From assembly GCF_019175345.1 (NCBI RefSeq), contig NZ_CP077717.1, positions 646,001 to 710,000 of the forward strand: 64,000 nt of DNA, read 5' to 3'. Source of the stretch: Saccharolobus shibatae B12 (lineage in GTDB: Archaea > Thermoproteota > Thermoprotei_A > Sulfolobales > Sulfolobaceae). This document shows, in pieces, positions 10,385-19,205 of the stretch. The notes below the pieces were generated by a model, which was given only the letters and a program-made list of their open reading frames with translations, was not told the DNA's origin and searched no databases. The position numbers and the translations under genes are program-made. Numbering within the stretch: position 1 is the first letter of the stretch; each line of letters starts with the position of its first letter.

Positions 10385-11803
10385 ATGAGTGAGCTTAATA
10401 ATAAGATTAAGAGGTGCTTTGGTGATTATGCGGTAGATAAGAGGCTAACTTACGAGTTAGAGTTAGCCAAACTTCCTAGATATGTGGCTGAGTATTTAAT
10501 ATCGGAGTTTATGGGAATAAGTAATAATTGGGAGAACCGACTCAGGGAATTTATCAGAGATTATTATTACGAGCCAGAGGAAAAGGAATTAGTTAAACAT
10601 AAGATTGTAACTGAGGGAATGATAAAGTTAATTGATGAGTTAAGAGTTTACGTAGATATTCATACTAATTCCCATATAGGAGTTATTCAATCTATGGATT
10701 TATGGGCAGATGTACCATTAGATATCGTTGAAAAGAATAGGGCTACCCTAATTACTGGTATGTGGGGACTAATAACTCTTAAGAAAACTGAGGTTAGCAA
10801 AGAGGTTTCTGAAGGAGTAAAATCACTATCACTCACGGTAATTGATTTTAAGCCGTTCCAAGCGCCTGATAATGATCCTAAAATATTAGAAGAAGCTAGG
10901 CAGTGCTTTACATTAGATGAGTGGATTGAGGTCTTAATAAACAGTATTGGGCTAGACCCTAATGTATACAGCTCAAGACAAAGATTGATCCTTCTTTCAC
11001 GCCTTATACCGCTAGTTGAGGGTAACGTGAATCTTATTGAATTTGGACCTAGGCAAACAGGTAAAACGTACCTTTATAGGAACGTGAGCAATTACGTGAG
11101 GATAATATCTGGCGGAACGATATCACCTGCGACTCTCTTCTACAATTTAAGGACAAGGGTACATGGAGAGTTAGCGGTTAAAGACACTGTTGCGTTCGAT
11201 GAAATTAGTAAGGTTAGATTCCCTAATCCCGACGAGATGATAGGAAAGCTTAAGGATTACATGGAAAGTGGGCAGTATGAGCGAGGTGACAAAAGAGTCA
11301 CGTCAGACTCGTCACTAGTCTTCATGGGTAATATAGCAGTAGAATTAAGTGAGAACGGTTACGTGCCAGTTGAGGATCTAACATACGTACTTCCAGAGCC
11401 TATGAGGGATTCAGCATTAATAGATAGAATTCACGGCTTATTACCCGGCTGGGAGCTTCCGAAGATATCACAGACTAAGTACCATTTATCTAAGAATTAT
11501 GGCATAGCGTCGGACTACTTAGCCGAAGCTATACATTCTATGAGAAAAGAGACATCAGCGACCCTCGTAAACCAACACGTTGAATTTTCAGAAAATTTCA
11601 AGATAAGAGATGAGAAAGCATTTAAGAAGACTTTCAGCGGCTTATTCAAGTTATTATTTCCAGACAAGTCGTTCAATAAAAATGAGTTAATCAACATAAT
11701 TAATTTATCACTTGAATATAGACAACGTGTTAGGGATTGGCTTCATAGACTTGAGCCAGGTGAATTCCAAAATGAAAAACTTAGTGTTAAATTAAAGTCA
11801 TAG
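10385..11803 (+). CDS. brxL: BrxL-like AAA+ protein, short form without Lon domain
   Basis: This 472-residue protein resembles BrxL, the Lon-related AAA+ protein of BREX phage-exclusion systems. The N-terminal part (YELELAKLPRYVAEYLISE) and the segment FTLDEWIEVLINSIGLDPN are typical. Walker A is GPRQTGKT (221-228) and Walker B is VAFDE (269-273). A GDKRVTSDSSLVFMGNI segment and an arginine-rich sensor region (SALIDRIHGLLPGW) follow. Bacterial BrxL is about 670-690 residues with a C-terminal Lon-like protease fold; this one ends just after the AAA+ lid, so that domain is missing. About 20 codons of open frame after the stop (KGVQGKGVATILVLE) may be a trace of it, or chance. It is co-transcribed with the methyltransferase. 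Confidence 0.82.
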   Translation: MSELNNKIKRCFGDYAVDKRLTYELELAKLPRYVAEYLISEFMGISNNWENRLREFIRDYYYEPEEKELVKHKIVTEGMIKLIDELRVYVDIHTNSHIGVIQSMDLWADVPLDIVEKNRATLITGMWGLITLKKTEVSKEVSEGVKSLSLTVIDFKPFQAPDNDPKILEEARQCFTLDEWIEVLINSIGLDPNVYSSRQRLILLSRLIPLVEGNVNLIEFGPRQTGKTYLYRNVSNYVRIISGGTISPATLFYNLRTRVHGELAVKDTVAFDEISKVRFPNPDEMIGKLKDYMESGQYERGDKRVTSDSSLVFMGNIAVELSENGYVPVEDLTYVLPEPMRDSALIDRIHGLLPGWELPKISQTKYHLSKNYGIASDYLAEAIHSMRKETSATLVNQHVEFSENFKIRDEKAFKKTFSGLFKLLFPDKSFNKNELINIINLSLEYRQRVRDWLHRLEPGEFQNEKLSVKLKS

Positions 11804-12313
11804 AAGGGCTAACAGAGATGAAAGGAGTGCAAGGAAAGGGAGTAGCGACTATTCTGGTTCTTGAATCTTGAGGATATAAATAAAACATTATTTTCATTGT
11901 GTCTCTTTCAGCGGAAATTGTCTTGGGGTAATCTTCCGATTTTATCGTATATCCTGAAGCTAATAATATCCTTTTCAGTTCTACATACGCCGAATTAATA
12001 TCAATATAGCAGTTGTTCTACTTTAACGTAACTTAAAAGTTTTCATTAAACCTAGTGCACCTCCTAAACGTTTCTCAACGAACCGAAGAAACTCCTCCAC
12101 CTTTCTGCTCAATCCCTTCATCTCCAGTATTCCAGCTAAGGAATTGAAGGATTTAATGAAATCACTCTGGCAATGTCCGGCTTCTTCTCGGACTTCACAC
12201 TTTTCAATCAACCAGATACAGAATTAAAAAAGCTTCATCGGTAGTGCTGAAAATCCTGTATAACCGAGGGAAATTAGAATAACTGCTATCAATATTTACA
12301 ATTCTTTCCTTCA
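11804..12313. other. gap with decayed minus-strand reading frames
   Basis: No intact gene is supported here. On the minus strand, about 11793-11995 reads as protein-like sequence (YVELKRILLASGYTIKSED, then KIMFYLYPQDSRTRIV) without a start codon at its head. A separate 62-codon frame at 12023-12211 ends in a helical segment (KVEEFLRFVEKRLGG). Both may be relics of plasmid genes; I assign no function. Confidence 0.4.
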
Positions 12314-12544
12314 TTATTCCCACCGTTTAAAACATCTCGTCTTTTCCTTTAAGACAGTTTCTCTAAACTTTTTACCACCGTATTTTTGCCATTTTCGATA
12401 AATTAGCCCCCTCTTATATAGTCTGGTCAGATAAACTAGGAGCTCTTCCTTCGGGATCCCCGTCTTTTCCTCTAATCGCTCTAAAGTAGCACACCCGTGG
12501 GATAATATTATCAATATTTTCTCAGTATTTTGGAGTTTTTGCAC
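12314..12544 (-). CDS. winged-helix DNA-binding protein
   Basis: This encodes 76 residues: a helix KILIILSHG, a second helix TLERLEEKTGIP, a recognition helix KEELLVYLTRLYKRG, then a wing LIYRKWQKYGGKKFRETVLK. The layout is that of a one-domain winged helix-turn-helix regulator, with a basic C-terminus. It is a paralogue of the broken gene at 5222-5458 and is the surviving copy on this element. It stands alone on the minus strand between the defence operon and the genes near the replication relic. Target and effector are unknown. Confidence 0.65.
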   Translation of the reverse strand: MQKLQNTEKILIILSHGCATLERLEEKTGIPKEELLVYLTRLYKRGLIYRKWQKYGGKKFRETVLKEKTRCFKRWE

Positions 12545-12664
12545 AGTTATTCATTGTGAAAATTCTCCTTGATAAAACTTAAGCAGGATTAACGGATAAA
12601 TTAATATCCTTACTGCCGCTGCAAAAACTCTATTGCTTAACCTCTCCCCTCAGGATTAACATAT

Positions 12665-13279
12665 TTGTTAATCCTTTTTCCATTATCGCAAGAGCTAGCG
12701 CAGAAGATTTTTAATATTGCGAGGTCTTTCGAAACTTTAAGCAAAGCTTTTCTTGCAGCATACGGTACATTAATAATTTATCCAGCTCTTTTAATATCCG
12801 CAGTAAAGAAGGGACATGTAAGGGCTTTAAGACAACTTCAGAAAACACTAAACTCATTAACTATTTTACTAAAACAAGCTCTAAACCTTAAGAAGATTAA
12901 GGAGAATTTGGGACACGATCCTTTAGGGAAATCCCAGATTCCCTATCTTCTAATTACAACTGCAAAATTCTTGAGGCAAATACAAGAAAAGCAATTAGCC
13001 GAAGTTTATGAAAACATAGCAGAATATTTAAGAAAGCCAGCAAACGAAAGGACTTATAGCGATTTATTGGAATTAGGAAAGATGATTACTAAAACAGTTC
13101 AGTTTAAAAATAACTATGAACAATTACTTAAAATAATTGAAAAATGTACTTCACAAGAAGCTGCTGAAGAAGACATATGTAAGAACTCACCAAACGAGGC
13201 AAAACAAATATTAGATGTCTATAAAGAGAAACAATATTTAATAGATCAAATATTGTCAATGTTAGAGCTAAGTCTTTAA
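12665..13279 (+). CDS. hypothetical helical protein of the integrated element
   Basis: This encodes 204 residues, and I do not recognise it. The only start in the frame near the head is TTG at 12665, so the true N-terminus is uncertain. Residues 20-45 form a hydrophobic segment (AFLAAYGTLIIYPALLISAV) that could cross or touch a membrane. The rest is predicted helical, Lys/Glu-rich, with two cysteines near residues 160-180. It lies upstream of the replication relic in the same direction. A plasmid-specific accessory role is likely only by location. Confidence 0.5.
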   Translation: MLILFPLSQELAQKIFNIARSFETLSKAFLAAYGTLIIYPALLISAVKKGHVRALRQLQKTLNSLTILLKQALNLKKIKENLGHDPLGKSQIPYLLITTAKFLRQIQEKQLAEVYENIAEYLRKPANERTYSDLLELGKMITKTVQFKNNYEQLLKIIEKCTSQEAAEEDICKNSPNEAKQILDVYKEKQYLIDQILSMLELSL

Positions 13280-13386
13280 GAACTTTTCGACAGCTTGTTA
13301 TATACAGCTTATTTGGCTAGAGTTCAAATAGTCATTTTGCGGAAACTTTAGGAAAAATCGCAAATATAAAACAAAAAATTCAAGAG

Positions 13387-14518
13387 TTGAGGAAAGTAGG
13401 GCTTAGGGCGATAACGAGAGCCAATAAGTACAGACAGAGGGCGTTATTGCGGTGTCAGTACAAAACTGCAATTCATCTTGGCACTGCAGAATATGAGGAT
13501 ATAGCCTTTCTGTACGAAGAGAACATAAAGGAGTGGGACAGGTCAGTTTTAGCGTTTGAAAACGATAATGAGGAGTTTATGGTAATGAAAGTGAGGACTC
13601 GTTTTAATGATAAAAAGAGGGTTCTCATGAAACTGGTGAAAGACCGTAAGGGGTTAAAGAACGCTTTTAGGAAGTATAAGGACGCAGTAATGATTACTCT
13701 GACTGTACCTCACATTTTCCCCTTAGTTGTCCCACTGAAGGACAAAGGAAGGATTATCGGCTTTATCCCTCTGCAAGATTCCATCATAACGCAATTGAAG
13801 AAGAACATGTTAGCTTGGATAAGGAAGAATTGGAAGGGTAAGGAAATAAAGACCTTTACGGCTTATGAATACCACGGTGATTATATTTTACATATTCACA
13901 TTCTTGTATTCGGAATTCCGTATTTGATTAACTGGTCAAGGAAATACGGAAGGAGAGGAGAAGACGCTCTTACTTACTATTCACGTAAGTGCAATATCCC
14001 CTTACCTAATAAGGAGAATAAGACGCTCATTAGTAAATATGTATTCACGGCGTTATTGGACATGTGGTTACAAAGGATTCTTATCAGGTTAGGCTCTATT
14101 CTAAAGATGAACCTCTTAGAGGTTTACGTGAACTACGAGAAAAAACAGAATCTACAAGGCCCAATTAATGAAATCCACAGAATTAAGAAGGGAAAGTGGT
14201 GGGCAAACCACCGAAAGACGCCATTAGAGAATATTCAAGCGGGGCGGCGTATAGAGATGTTGCCTCACCAAATGAATACGTTTTGAAATATGTAACTAAG
14301 GTCATGGATTCAATTGGTGGCGGCGGAGAAGGGGGAGACGCAAAGGTTTACGTTATTGGCTGTTTGGTAAGCGTTTCAATTCTTATTCTCCTTCATTATT
14401 GAAGAGGAAGGAGAATGAGGTAAGGGTTCCGTTATGGCATTTCGTTGGGGTATTTAAGTTGTCAGACCTTCCGGACTATATAAGCAGTAGGCTTATTGCT
14501 GATCTGACTTTTTTGTAG
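13387..14518 (+). pseudogene. HUH-type replication initiator (Rep), frameshifted
   Basis: The first frame (13387-14286) contains DAVMITLTVP and the metal-binding HUH-type motif LHIHILVFG at about residue 175. This is the arrangement of rolling-circle Rep proteins and related transposases. After about 14200 the protein continues in another frame (ASPNEYVLKYVTKVMDSI, with a candidate catalytic Tyr-x-x-x-Lys), and after about 14345 in a third (LRYWLFGKRFNSYSPSLL) to a TAG at 14516-14518. Two frameshifts therefore break a gene of about 375 codons. The reading frame is also open upstream of the TTG at 13387 (HFAETLGKIANIKQ), so the original start is probably lost too. The relic supports a plasmid origin for the element. 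Confidence 0.75.
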
Positions 14519-14661
14519 TTCAACGCCGAAAGTGGAGCACGCAATTAACTAACCTTTGTAATATACTATATTTGTATAATGATATATATGTCGTCATTGG
14601 TAAATATACTTACATGCATCATTTACACATTGCAATATACGATAAAATGCGATTATATAAA

Positions 14662-14704
<43 letters not shown>

Positions 14705-14839
14705 TATTTTAAACTGCAATATAACTGATAATCTGTTCTATGGTTTCATGAAAGCTAAAATAATAGTTTCAATAATAGAGGGAATTATAATGTAAAAGGA
14801 GTACTAAAATTGAGAAAAATTATTTTTCCCAGTTTTAAA

Positions 14840-15457
14840 CTAAGAACTCTTTTGCTGTTGTTGAACTGGTTTCAAATAAATCTTATTCCCTATTATGGCG
14901 TTATTGGGTATGAATACCTTAGTCCCATCCGATTTTATTACAGTCGTAAATAACGTACTAACATCCTCAACTATTCCATCTTCGCCCACTAGATTAACAT
15001 TATCGTTTATCTTAAACGGCCTAGCTATTAATAGGAACATTCCAGCGACTGCTTGACCCAATACTTGTTGTGATGCAAAACCTATTACTATACCTATGAA
15101 ACCGCCCAATGCAACACCAGCTGCTCCACCAGCTACTGCACCTGCTATCGCAGCTACTAGTGCTCCAATTCCAATAATTCTCATAACATTCCTTACCGCA
15201 GCCGCTGTTGGATGACCGTACTTTGGCAATAGGGAATAATAGAATATTAGAGAAATTCCGGAGACAATTAGGTAACCAAATGCCAGTGCCAATAATATCT
15301 GTATGTACGATTCATAACTCACGGCGTTCAAGTGAAATGATGGTAATAACACCTCAATCACGAACTTAACTACCGCACTTACAATGACATAAAGAATTAT
15401 ATAAACTACTGTTCTTCCTATTGCACTTCCAACCTTTGTGGTAGCAGATTTCGCCAT
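14840..15457 (-). CDS. small-conductance mechanosensitive channel (MscS family)
   Basis: This 205-residue membrane protein has hydrophobic segments at about 15-37, 48-75 and 90-117. A Gly/Ala-rich pore helix follows (GGFIGIVIGFASQQVLGQ) and then the short beta domain (RPFKINDNVNLVGEDGIVEDV, TLFTTVIKSDG, FIPNNAIIGNKI). This is the core of MscS channels, which release solutes on osmotic downshock. The large cytoplasmic alpha-beta cage of E. coli MscS is missing, so it is a minimal form. It is the first chromosomal gene right of the integrated element and has its own promoter region. A second, longer MscS homologue is at 28331-29260. Confidence 0.88.
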   Translation of the reverse strand: MAKSATTKVGSAIGRTVVYIILYVIVSAVVKFVIEVLLPSFHLNAVSYESYIQILLALAFGYLIVSGISLIFYYSLLPKYGHPTAAAVRNVMRIIGIGALVAAIAGAVAGGAAGVALGGFIGIVIGFASQQVLGQAVAGMFLLIARPFKINDNVNLVGEDGIVEDVSTLFTTVIKSDGTKVFIPNNAIIGNKIYLKPVQQQQKSS

Positions 15458-15551
15458 ATTTATCGCTTGACAATTAACTTATAGGAACATATATAAAAAC
15501 TTTTATACGACAGATTAACTTGATTTATCAATAAATTAAAATAATTTAAGT

Positions 15552-16136
15552 TTACTGTCTATTGTGTAATACTCTTACCAGAATATAAATTACAATTATT
15601 GTAACTACAAAGATTAGTATATAGTTCCCAAATTTCTCAGCTAGAGTCACAACAAAATTAATCTGGTTAGCTAACTCGTAACCTACTAGGGAAAGCACGA
15701 TGTCCCAAATAGTGTGCCCCAAAAAAGTAAACCCTAGATATTTAGGAATTTTCATTTGCCCTATCCCCGCAGGATACGATATGAGAGCCCTCAATCCCGG
15801 TACAAACCTAAATCCAAATACCGCAATATCACCATATCTCAAAAACCAATTGTGTAACGCCTCTATTTTACCCTCATCTATTAAAATGTACTTCCCATAT
15901 CTCTTTAGGAAGGGTAAGCCTAGTTTATAACCTATTACGTATGCTATTATAGAGCCAACCAGACTACCCAAAGTACCTACTATTATACCTATATATAAGG
16001 ATATACTACCCAGGTATGAATAATAACCTACCAACGGCATTATAACTTCGCTAGGCAAAGGCAGTCCTAATCCCTCACCAATCATGAGGAGAAAAAGGAT
16101 AATGTAACCCGATAAGCCTTTAAATACGTAAATCAT
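15552..16136 (-). CDS. DedA family membrane protein
   Basis: This encodes 194 residues with five or so hydrophobic segments. The N-terminal motif GLPLPSEVIMPLVGYYS and the central FRFVPGLRALISYPAG...MKIPKYLGF are hallmarks of DedA/SNARE-associated (VTT domain) proteins, where the arginine in the second motif is conserved. Family members are linked to membrane lipid flipping and membrane energetics in bacteria. The archaeal role is not settled. It is monocistronic on the minus strand, read away from the vapBC relic. Confidence 0.85.
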   Translation of the reverse strand: MIYVFKGLSGYIILFLLMIGEGLGLPLPSEVIMPLVGYYSYLGSISLYIGIIVGTLGSLVGSIIAYVIGYKLGLPFLKRYGKYILIDEGKIEALHNWFLRYGDIAVFGFRFVPGLRALISYPAGIGQMKIPKYLGFTFLGHTIWDIVLSLVGYELANQINFVVTLAEKFGNYILIFVVTIIVIYILVRVLHNRQ

Positions 16137-16180
16137 CTATTGTTAACGTGAAATCTAACTTAAATTATTTTTCATCATAG

Positions 16181-16742
16181 CTAGAATCTAGCGCCAATTC
16201 TTTGCATATCCCTATCATTGCTAATTAACTCACCAATCTTTTGCGATAAAAAGTAATGTATTGCGTCTTCAAAGTCCAATTTGAACTTCTCCACAATTTC
16301 TCTTACCTTTTCCAAATCACTAGTCTCTAAGTGAACTAAATTTATTTCGGCGTCTCGGAAGAAAGAAGATAATACTAGTACTTCTAGTAAGTCTATAGAT
16401 AGTATATTTGATAGATCTATATGAAAGTTAATTATACAATATTGACCTTAATGGGTACATGAGTTTTATTAGCTTAATGAATTTATTCCTTTTTATCTTA
16501 ATTTATAAGTAACTTATTAATGAATGATGAAGTGTAAGCCTTTTTCGGAAATCCTGATGCTCAATATTTCCTCTCGCTTTTAACTGTTAGTTTTTTCAAT
16601 ATTACAATTAATTGATATTAGGTAATTTCTCCGTGTAAATTTCATCTGTATTTTGAAACCATTCTTTTTCCCTTTGAAAATAATTAGGATGATCAGTTAG
16701 AAAATATACGAAAGCGTTCACGTCAAAATATCTCTTAACCAC
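16181..16742 (-). pseudogene. vapC: VapC PIN-domain toxin, disrupted
   Basis: The N-terminal piece starts at GTG 16742, inside the end of the antitoxin gene, and reads KRYFDVNAFVYFLTDHP with the first PIN-domain aspartate. It stops at 16608-16610. About 150 bases further on, coding resumes at about 16450 and ends at a TAG (16181-16183), with LDFEDAIHYF and ELISNDRDMQRIG. These are the later acidic residues of a VapC toxin. The middle, carrying part of the active site, is scrambled or replaced. The toxin should be inactive. I found no clear transposon ends in the 150-base insert. Confidence 0.75.
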
Positions 16743-17005
16743 TTTTCACTCCTCTCTTTCAACGCCTCATTCAAAATTTCATCGATATCCATTCCTGCAA
16801 GTTTACTCCAATCAACTCTGAAATATCCAGCATATTTCTCTATATTTCTCTCCATTTTCTTTATAATAATTTCACCACTTTCATTTACAATTAGTCTAAC
16901 TGAATTGGAAATCTTTAGCTTGTCCCTTACTTCTTTTGGAATCACAATCCTTCCCTTTTCATCTACTCTTAATATATACTCATTTGATACCACTTGCTTT
17001 TCCAC
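16718..17005 (-). CDS. vapB: VapB-type antitoxin (AbrB/SpoVT fold)
   Basis: This encodes 95 residues from a GTG. The N-terminal swapped-hairpin domain is clear: YILRVDEKGRIVIPKEVRDKL, then VRLIVNESGEIIIKK. The C-terminal half (ERNIEKYAGYFRVDWSKLAG, DIDEILNEALKERSEKWL) is the toxin-binding tail seen in Sulfolobales VapB proteins. It binds its own promoter and neutralises VapC. The stop overlaps the start of the vapC relic by about 25 bases. With a broken partner it may act only as a regulator or guard against related toxins elsewhere. Confidence 0.85.
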   Translation of the reverse strand: MEKQVVSNEYILRVDEKGRIVIPKEVRDKLKISNSVRLIVNESGEIIIKKMERNIEKYAGYFRVDWSKLAGMDIDEILNEALKERSEKWLRDILT

Positions 17006-17065
17006 TACTATTTATATTGAACTTAATACTATAAAAGTTTTTAAAACGAAAAAGAATGGTTAACG

Positions 17066-18070
17066 TTAACTTTCTTGATATAACTTCCTCGCCTCATTAT
17101 ATATTCTCTCAACATTAGGTATTACAGTGTTCTCTAATGGTTCAGAGAAGGGTATTGGAACATCTGGAACTGCTAACCTAGCAATTGGTACCTTAAGGTC
17201 CTTTAATGCTTTAGCTTGTATTCTAAACGCTACTTCTCCCGTCATTCCATAACTCATATAATCCTCATCCACTATCAAAACCCTTCCAGTTTTCTTTGCA
17301 GACTTAACTATAGTCTCCTCATCTAAAGGTATTAATGTCCTTAAATCAATTATCTCAGTCGAAATTCCATCCCGTTGAAGCATTTCAGCAGCCCTCAAAC
17401 TCCTATGAACCATTAATCCTGCGGAAATTATTGTTAAGTCATTACCTTCTCTTCTTAAAACAGCCTTACCAAACTCAACCTCATAAGGCTCATCTGGGAC
17501 TTCCTCCTCTGTACCCTCAAAGGGTAAGAATGGTAATCCAGTTAATAATTTATGCCCAAACACTACGACGGGATTTGGATCTCTTAACGCCTTAGTTACT
17601 AAACCTTTAGCATCGTATGGTGTTGATGGTACTACAACCTTAAATCCAGGTAAGTGGGCAAACAAACCGTATAACACTTGAGAATGCTGAGATGAATCGC
17701 CATACCCTCCTCCTATTGCTGTTATTATAGTTACTGGCATTGGAAATTGCCCACCACTCATATAATAATTTTTGGCCATATGGTTGTACATTTGATCGAA
17801 TCCAGCTCCTAAGAAATCAACGAACATCAAGGAAACTACTGGATGTAAGCCAGCAGTTGCTGCGCCTACTGCCATTCCCATAAAAGTTTGCTCTGTTATT
17901 GGCGTGTCGAAAACCCTTTTTCTACCGAACTTCTCAAATAAACCCATTGTAAATCCAAACACTGCCCCCCAATACGTTACGTCCTCTCCTACCACCACAA
18001 TTCTGTCATTTCTTTCCATTTCCTGCTTTATCGCTTCTGCAATCGATTGTGCAATTCCCCTTATCTTCAT
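17066..18070 (-). CDS. 2-oxoacid dehydrogenase E1 component, beta subunit
   Basis: This 334-residue protein is the ThDP-dependent E1-beta of the pyruvate/branched-chain 2-oxoacid/acetoin dehydrogenase family. Typical segments are VVVGEDVTYWGAVFG, TPITEQTFMGMAVGAA, the GGGYGDSSQHSQ active-site loop, and a C-terminal transketolase domain (LMVHRSLRAAEML, EIIDLRTLIPLDEETI). The start overlaps the alpha-subunit stop by four bases (ATGA), so the two are coupled. E2 (lipoyl acyltransferase) and E3 are not in the window. The substrate (pyruvate, branched 2-oxoacid or acetoin) cannot be fixed from the sequence. Confidence 0.9.
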   Translation of the reverse strand: MKIRGIAQSIAEAIKQEMERNDRIVVVGEDVTYWGAVFGFTMGLFEKFGRKRVFDTPITEQTFMGMAVGAATAGLHPVVSLMFVDFLGAGFDQMYNHMAKNYYMSGGQFPMPVTIITAIGGGYGDSSQHSQVLYGLFAHLPGFKVVVPSTPYDAKGLVTKALRDPNPVVVFGHKLLTGLPFLPFEGTEEEVPDEPYEVEFGKAVLRREGNDLTIISAGLMVHRSLRAAEMLQRDGISTEIIDLRTLIPLDEETIVKSAKKTGRVLIVDEDYMSYGMTGEVAFRIQAKALKDLKVPIARLAVPDVPIPFSEPLENTVIPNVERIYNEARKLYQES

Positions 18071-19104
18071 GCGAAGACACCCCTTAATGCCTCATTAGGG
18101 TCTGGATAGGGACTTCTGAGGGCGAAATCTATTGCATCTTGAACTTGCTTTCTAGCCTCTTCTCTTAATTTAGCTAGGATTTCGTTATCTGCATAGTTTA
18201 AACGTAATATTCGGTTCTCCAATCTCCTTATGGGATCTAGTGAACTCCACATCTCGACTTCCTCTTTAGTTCTATATTCCTCGCCATCTCCCTCAAAATG
18301 CCCCACATATCTATATGTCAGAGCTTCTATTAATGTAGGCCCGAAACCCTTTCTAGCCCTTTCAATCGCCTTCGTTGCAGTGGAATAGACGTCTATTACG
18401 TCCATTCCATCAACTAGATATGACGGAACGTTATATGCCAATCCTCTTTGATAGTGAAAGGTAGTTGACATTACCAAAGATTTAGGTGTGGAATCAGCGT
18501 ATTTATTGTCTTCTATAACTAATATTAATGGTAGTTCCCATGCACTTGCTATATTTAACGTTTCAGCGAAAGTGCCGTGATTTGCTGCTCCTTCACCTGC
18601 AAACGCTATAGCTACGTTATCCTTGCCAGAATATTTAAATGCGAAAGCTGCACCAGCAGCTTGAGGAAAAGATGCCCCTACAATACCACTACAAGCGAAG
18701 CTCTTAACCTTATCGAATAGGTGCATGTGTCCTCCTTTTCCTCTACAAAGTCCAGTTACCTTACCTAAGATCTCAGCTGCTAGCCTATTTAAATCCACGC
18801 CCTTCGCAATAGCATGATGATGAGGTCTATGAGTACTTACAACCACGTCTTCATCCCTAACTTGATATAACGTGCCTACAGCTACTGCCTCTTGACCTAT
18901 GGATAAGTGCATTTCTCCTCTAATTATACCAGAAGCCATACTGAAGGGATTCTTCCCCTCATGATATATTTTCCTTATTGTTTCCTCGAAATACCTTATA
19001 GTTAACATTCTCCTATACATAGTGAGTAGATCACTCGGTTTCAGCCCAGAACTTTCTATTAGATATGATAAGTCCTTTAATGAGGGTTCTGGTTTTATTA
19101 TCAT
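18067..19104 (-). CDS. 2-oxoacid dehydrogenase E1 component, alpha subunit
   Basis: This encodes 345 residues. It has the E1-alpha signature: GEMHLSIGQEAVAVG, the HRPHHHAIAKG loop, RGKGGHMHLFD, and the ThDP site from G170-E171-G172 to N200 (AGEGAANHG ... VIEDNKYA). It forms an alpha2-beta2 heterotetramer with the downstream gene and decarboxylates a 2-oxoacid, passing the acyl group to lipoyl-E2. The ATG at 19104 follows a short AT-rich leader shared with the divergent aldo/keto reductase. Sulfolobales carry several E1 pairs, so paralogue function is open. Confidence 0.9.
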   Translation of the reverse strand: MIIKPEPSLKDLSYLIESSGLKPSDLLTMYRRMLTIRYFEETIRKIYHEGKNPFSMASGIIRGEMHLSIGQEAVAVGTLYQVRDEDVVVSTHRPHHHAIAKGVDLNRLAAEILGKVTGLCRGKGGHMHLFDKVKSFACSGIVGASFPQAAGAAFAFKYSGKDNVAIAFAGEGAANHGTFAETLNIASAWELPLILVIEDNKYADSTPKSLVMSTTFHYQRGLAYNVPSYLVDGMDVIDVYSTATKAIERARKGFGPTLIEALTYRYVGHFEGDGEEYRTKEEVEMWSSLDPIRRLENRILRLNYADNEILAKLREEARKQVQDAIDFALRSPYPDPNEALRGVFA

Positions 19105-19205
19105 ATTAATAAATTAAATTACGTACTTATATCCTTTTCTTCCTATATTAGATATGATGTACATTAAGAAGCAATTTTTAAAAGGTACAAATTTAAGGTA
19201 TATTT

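Noticed and set aside
12023..12211. 62-codon minus-strand gene
   Set aside because: No ribosome site or family features, and it lies in a decayed stretch; mentioned only in the gap entry.
14196..14402. A separate small gene ending in a hydrophobic tail
   Set aside because: Its first half continues the Rep protein in a shifted frame, and the hydrophobic tail is out-of-frame reading of the third Rep segment.
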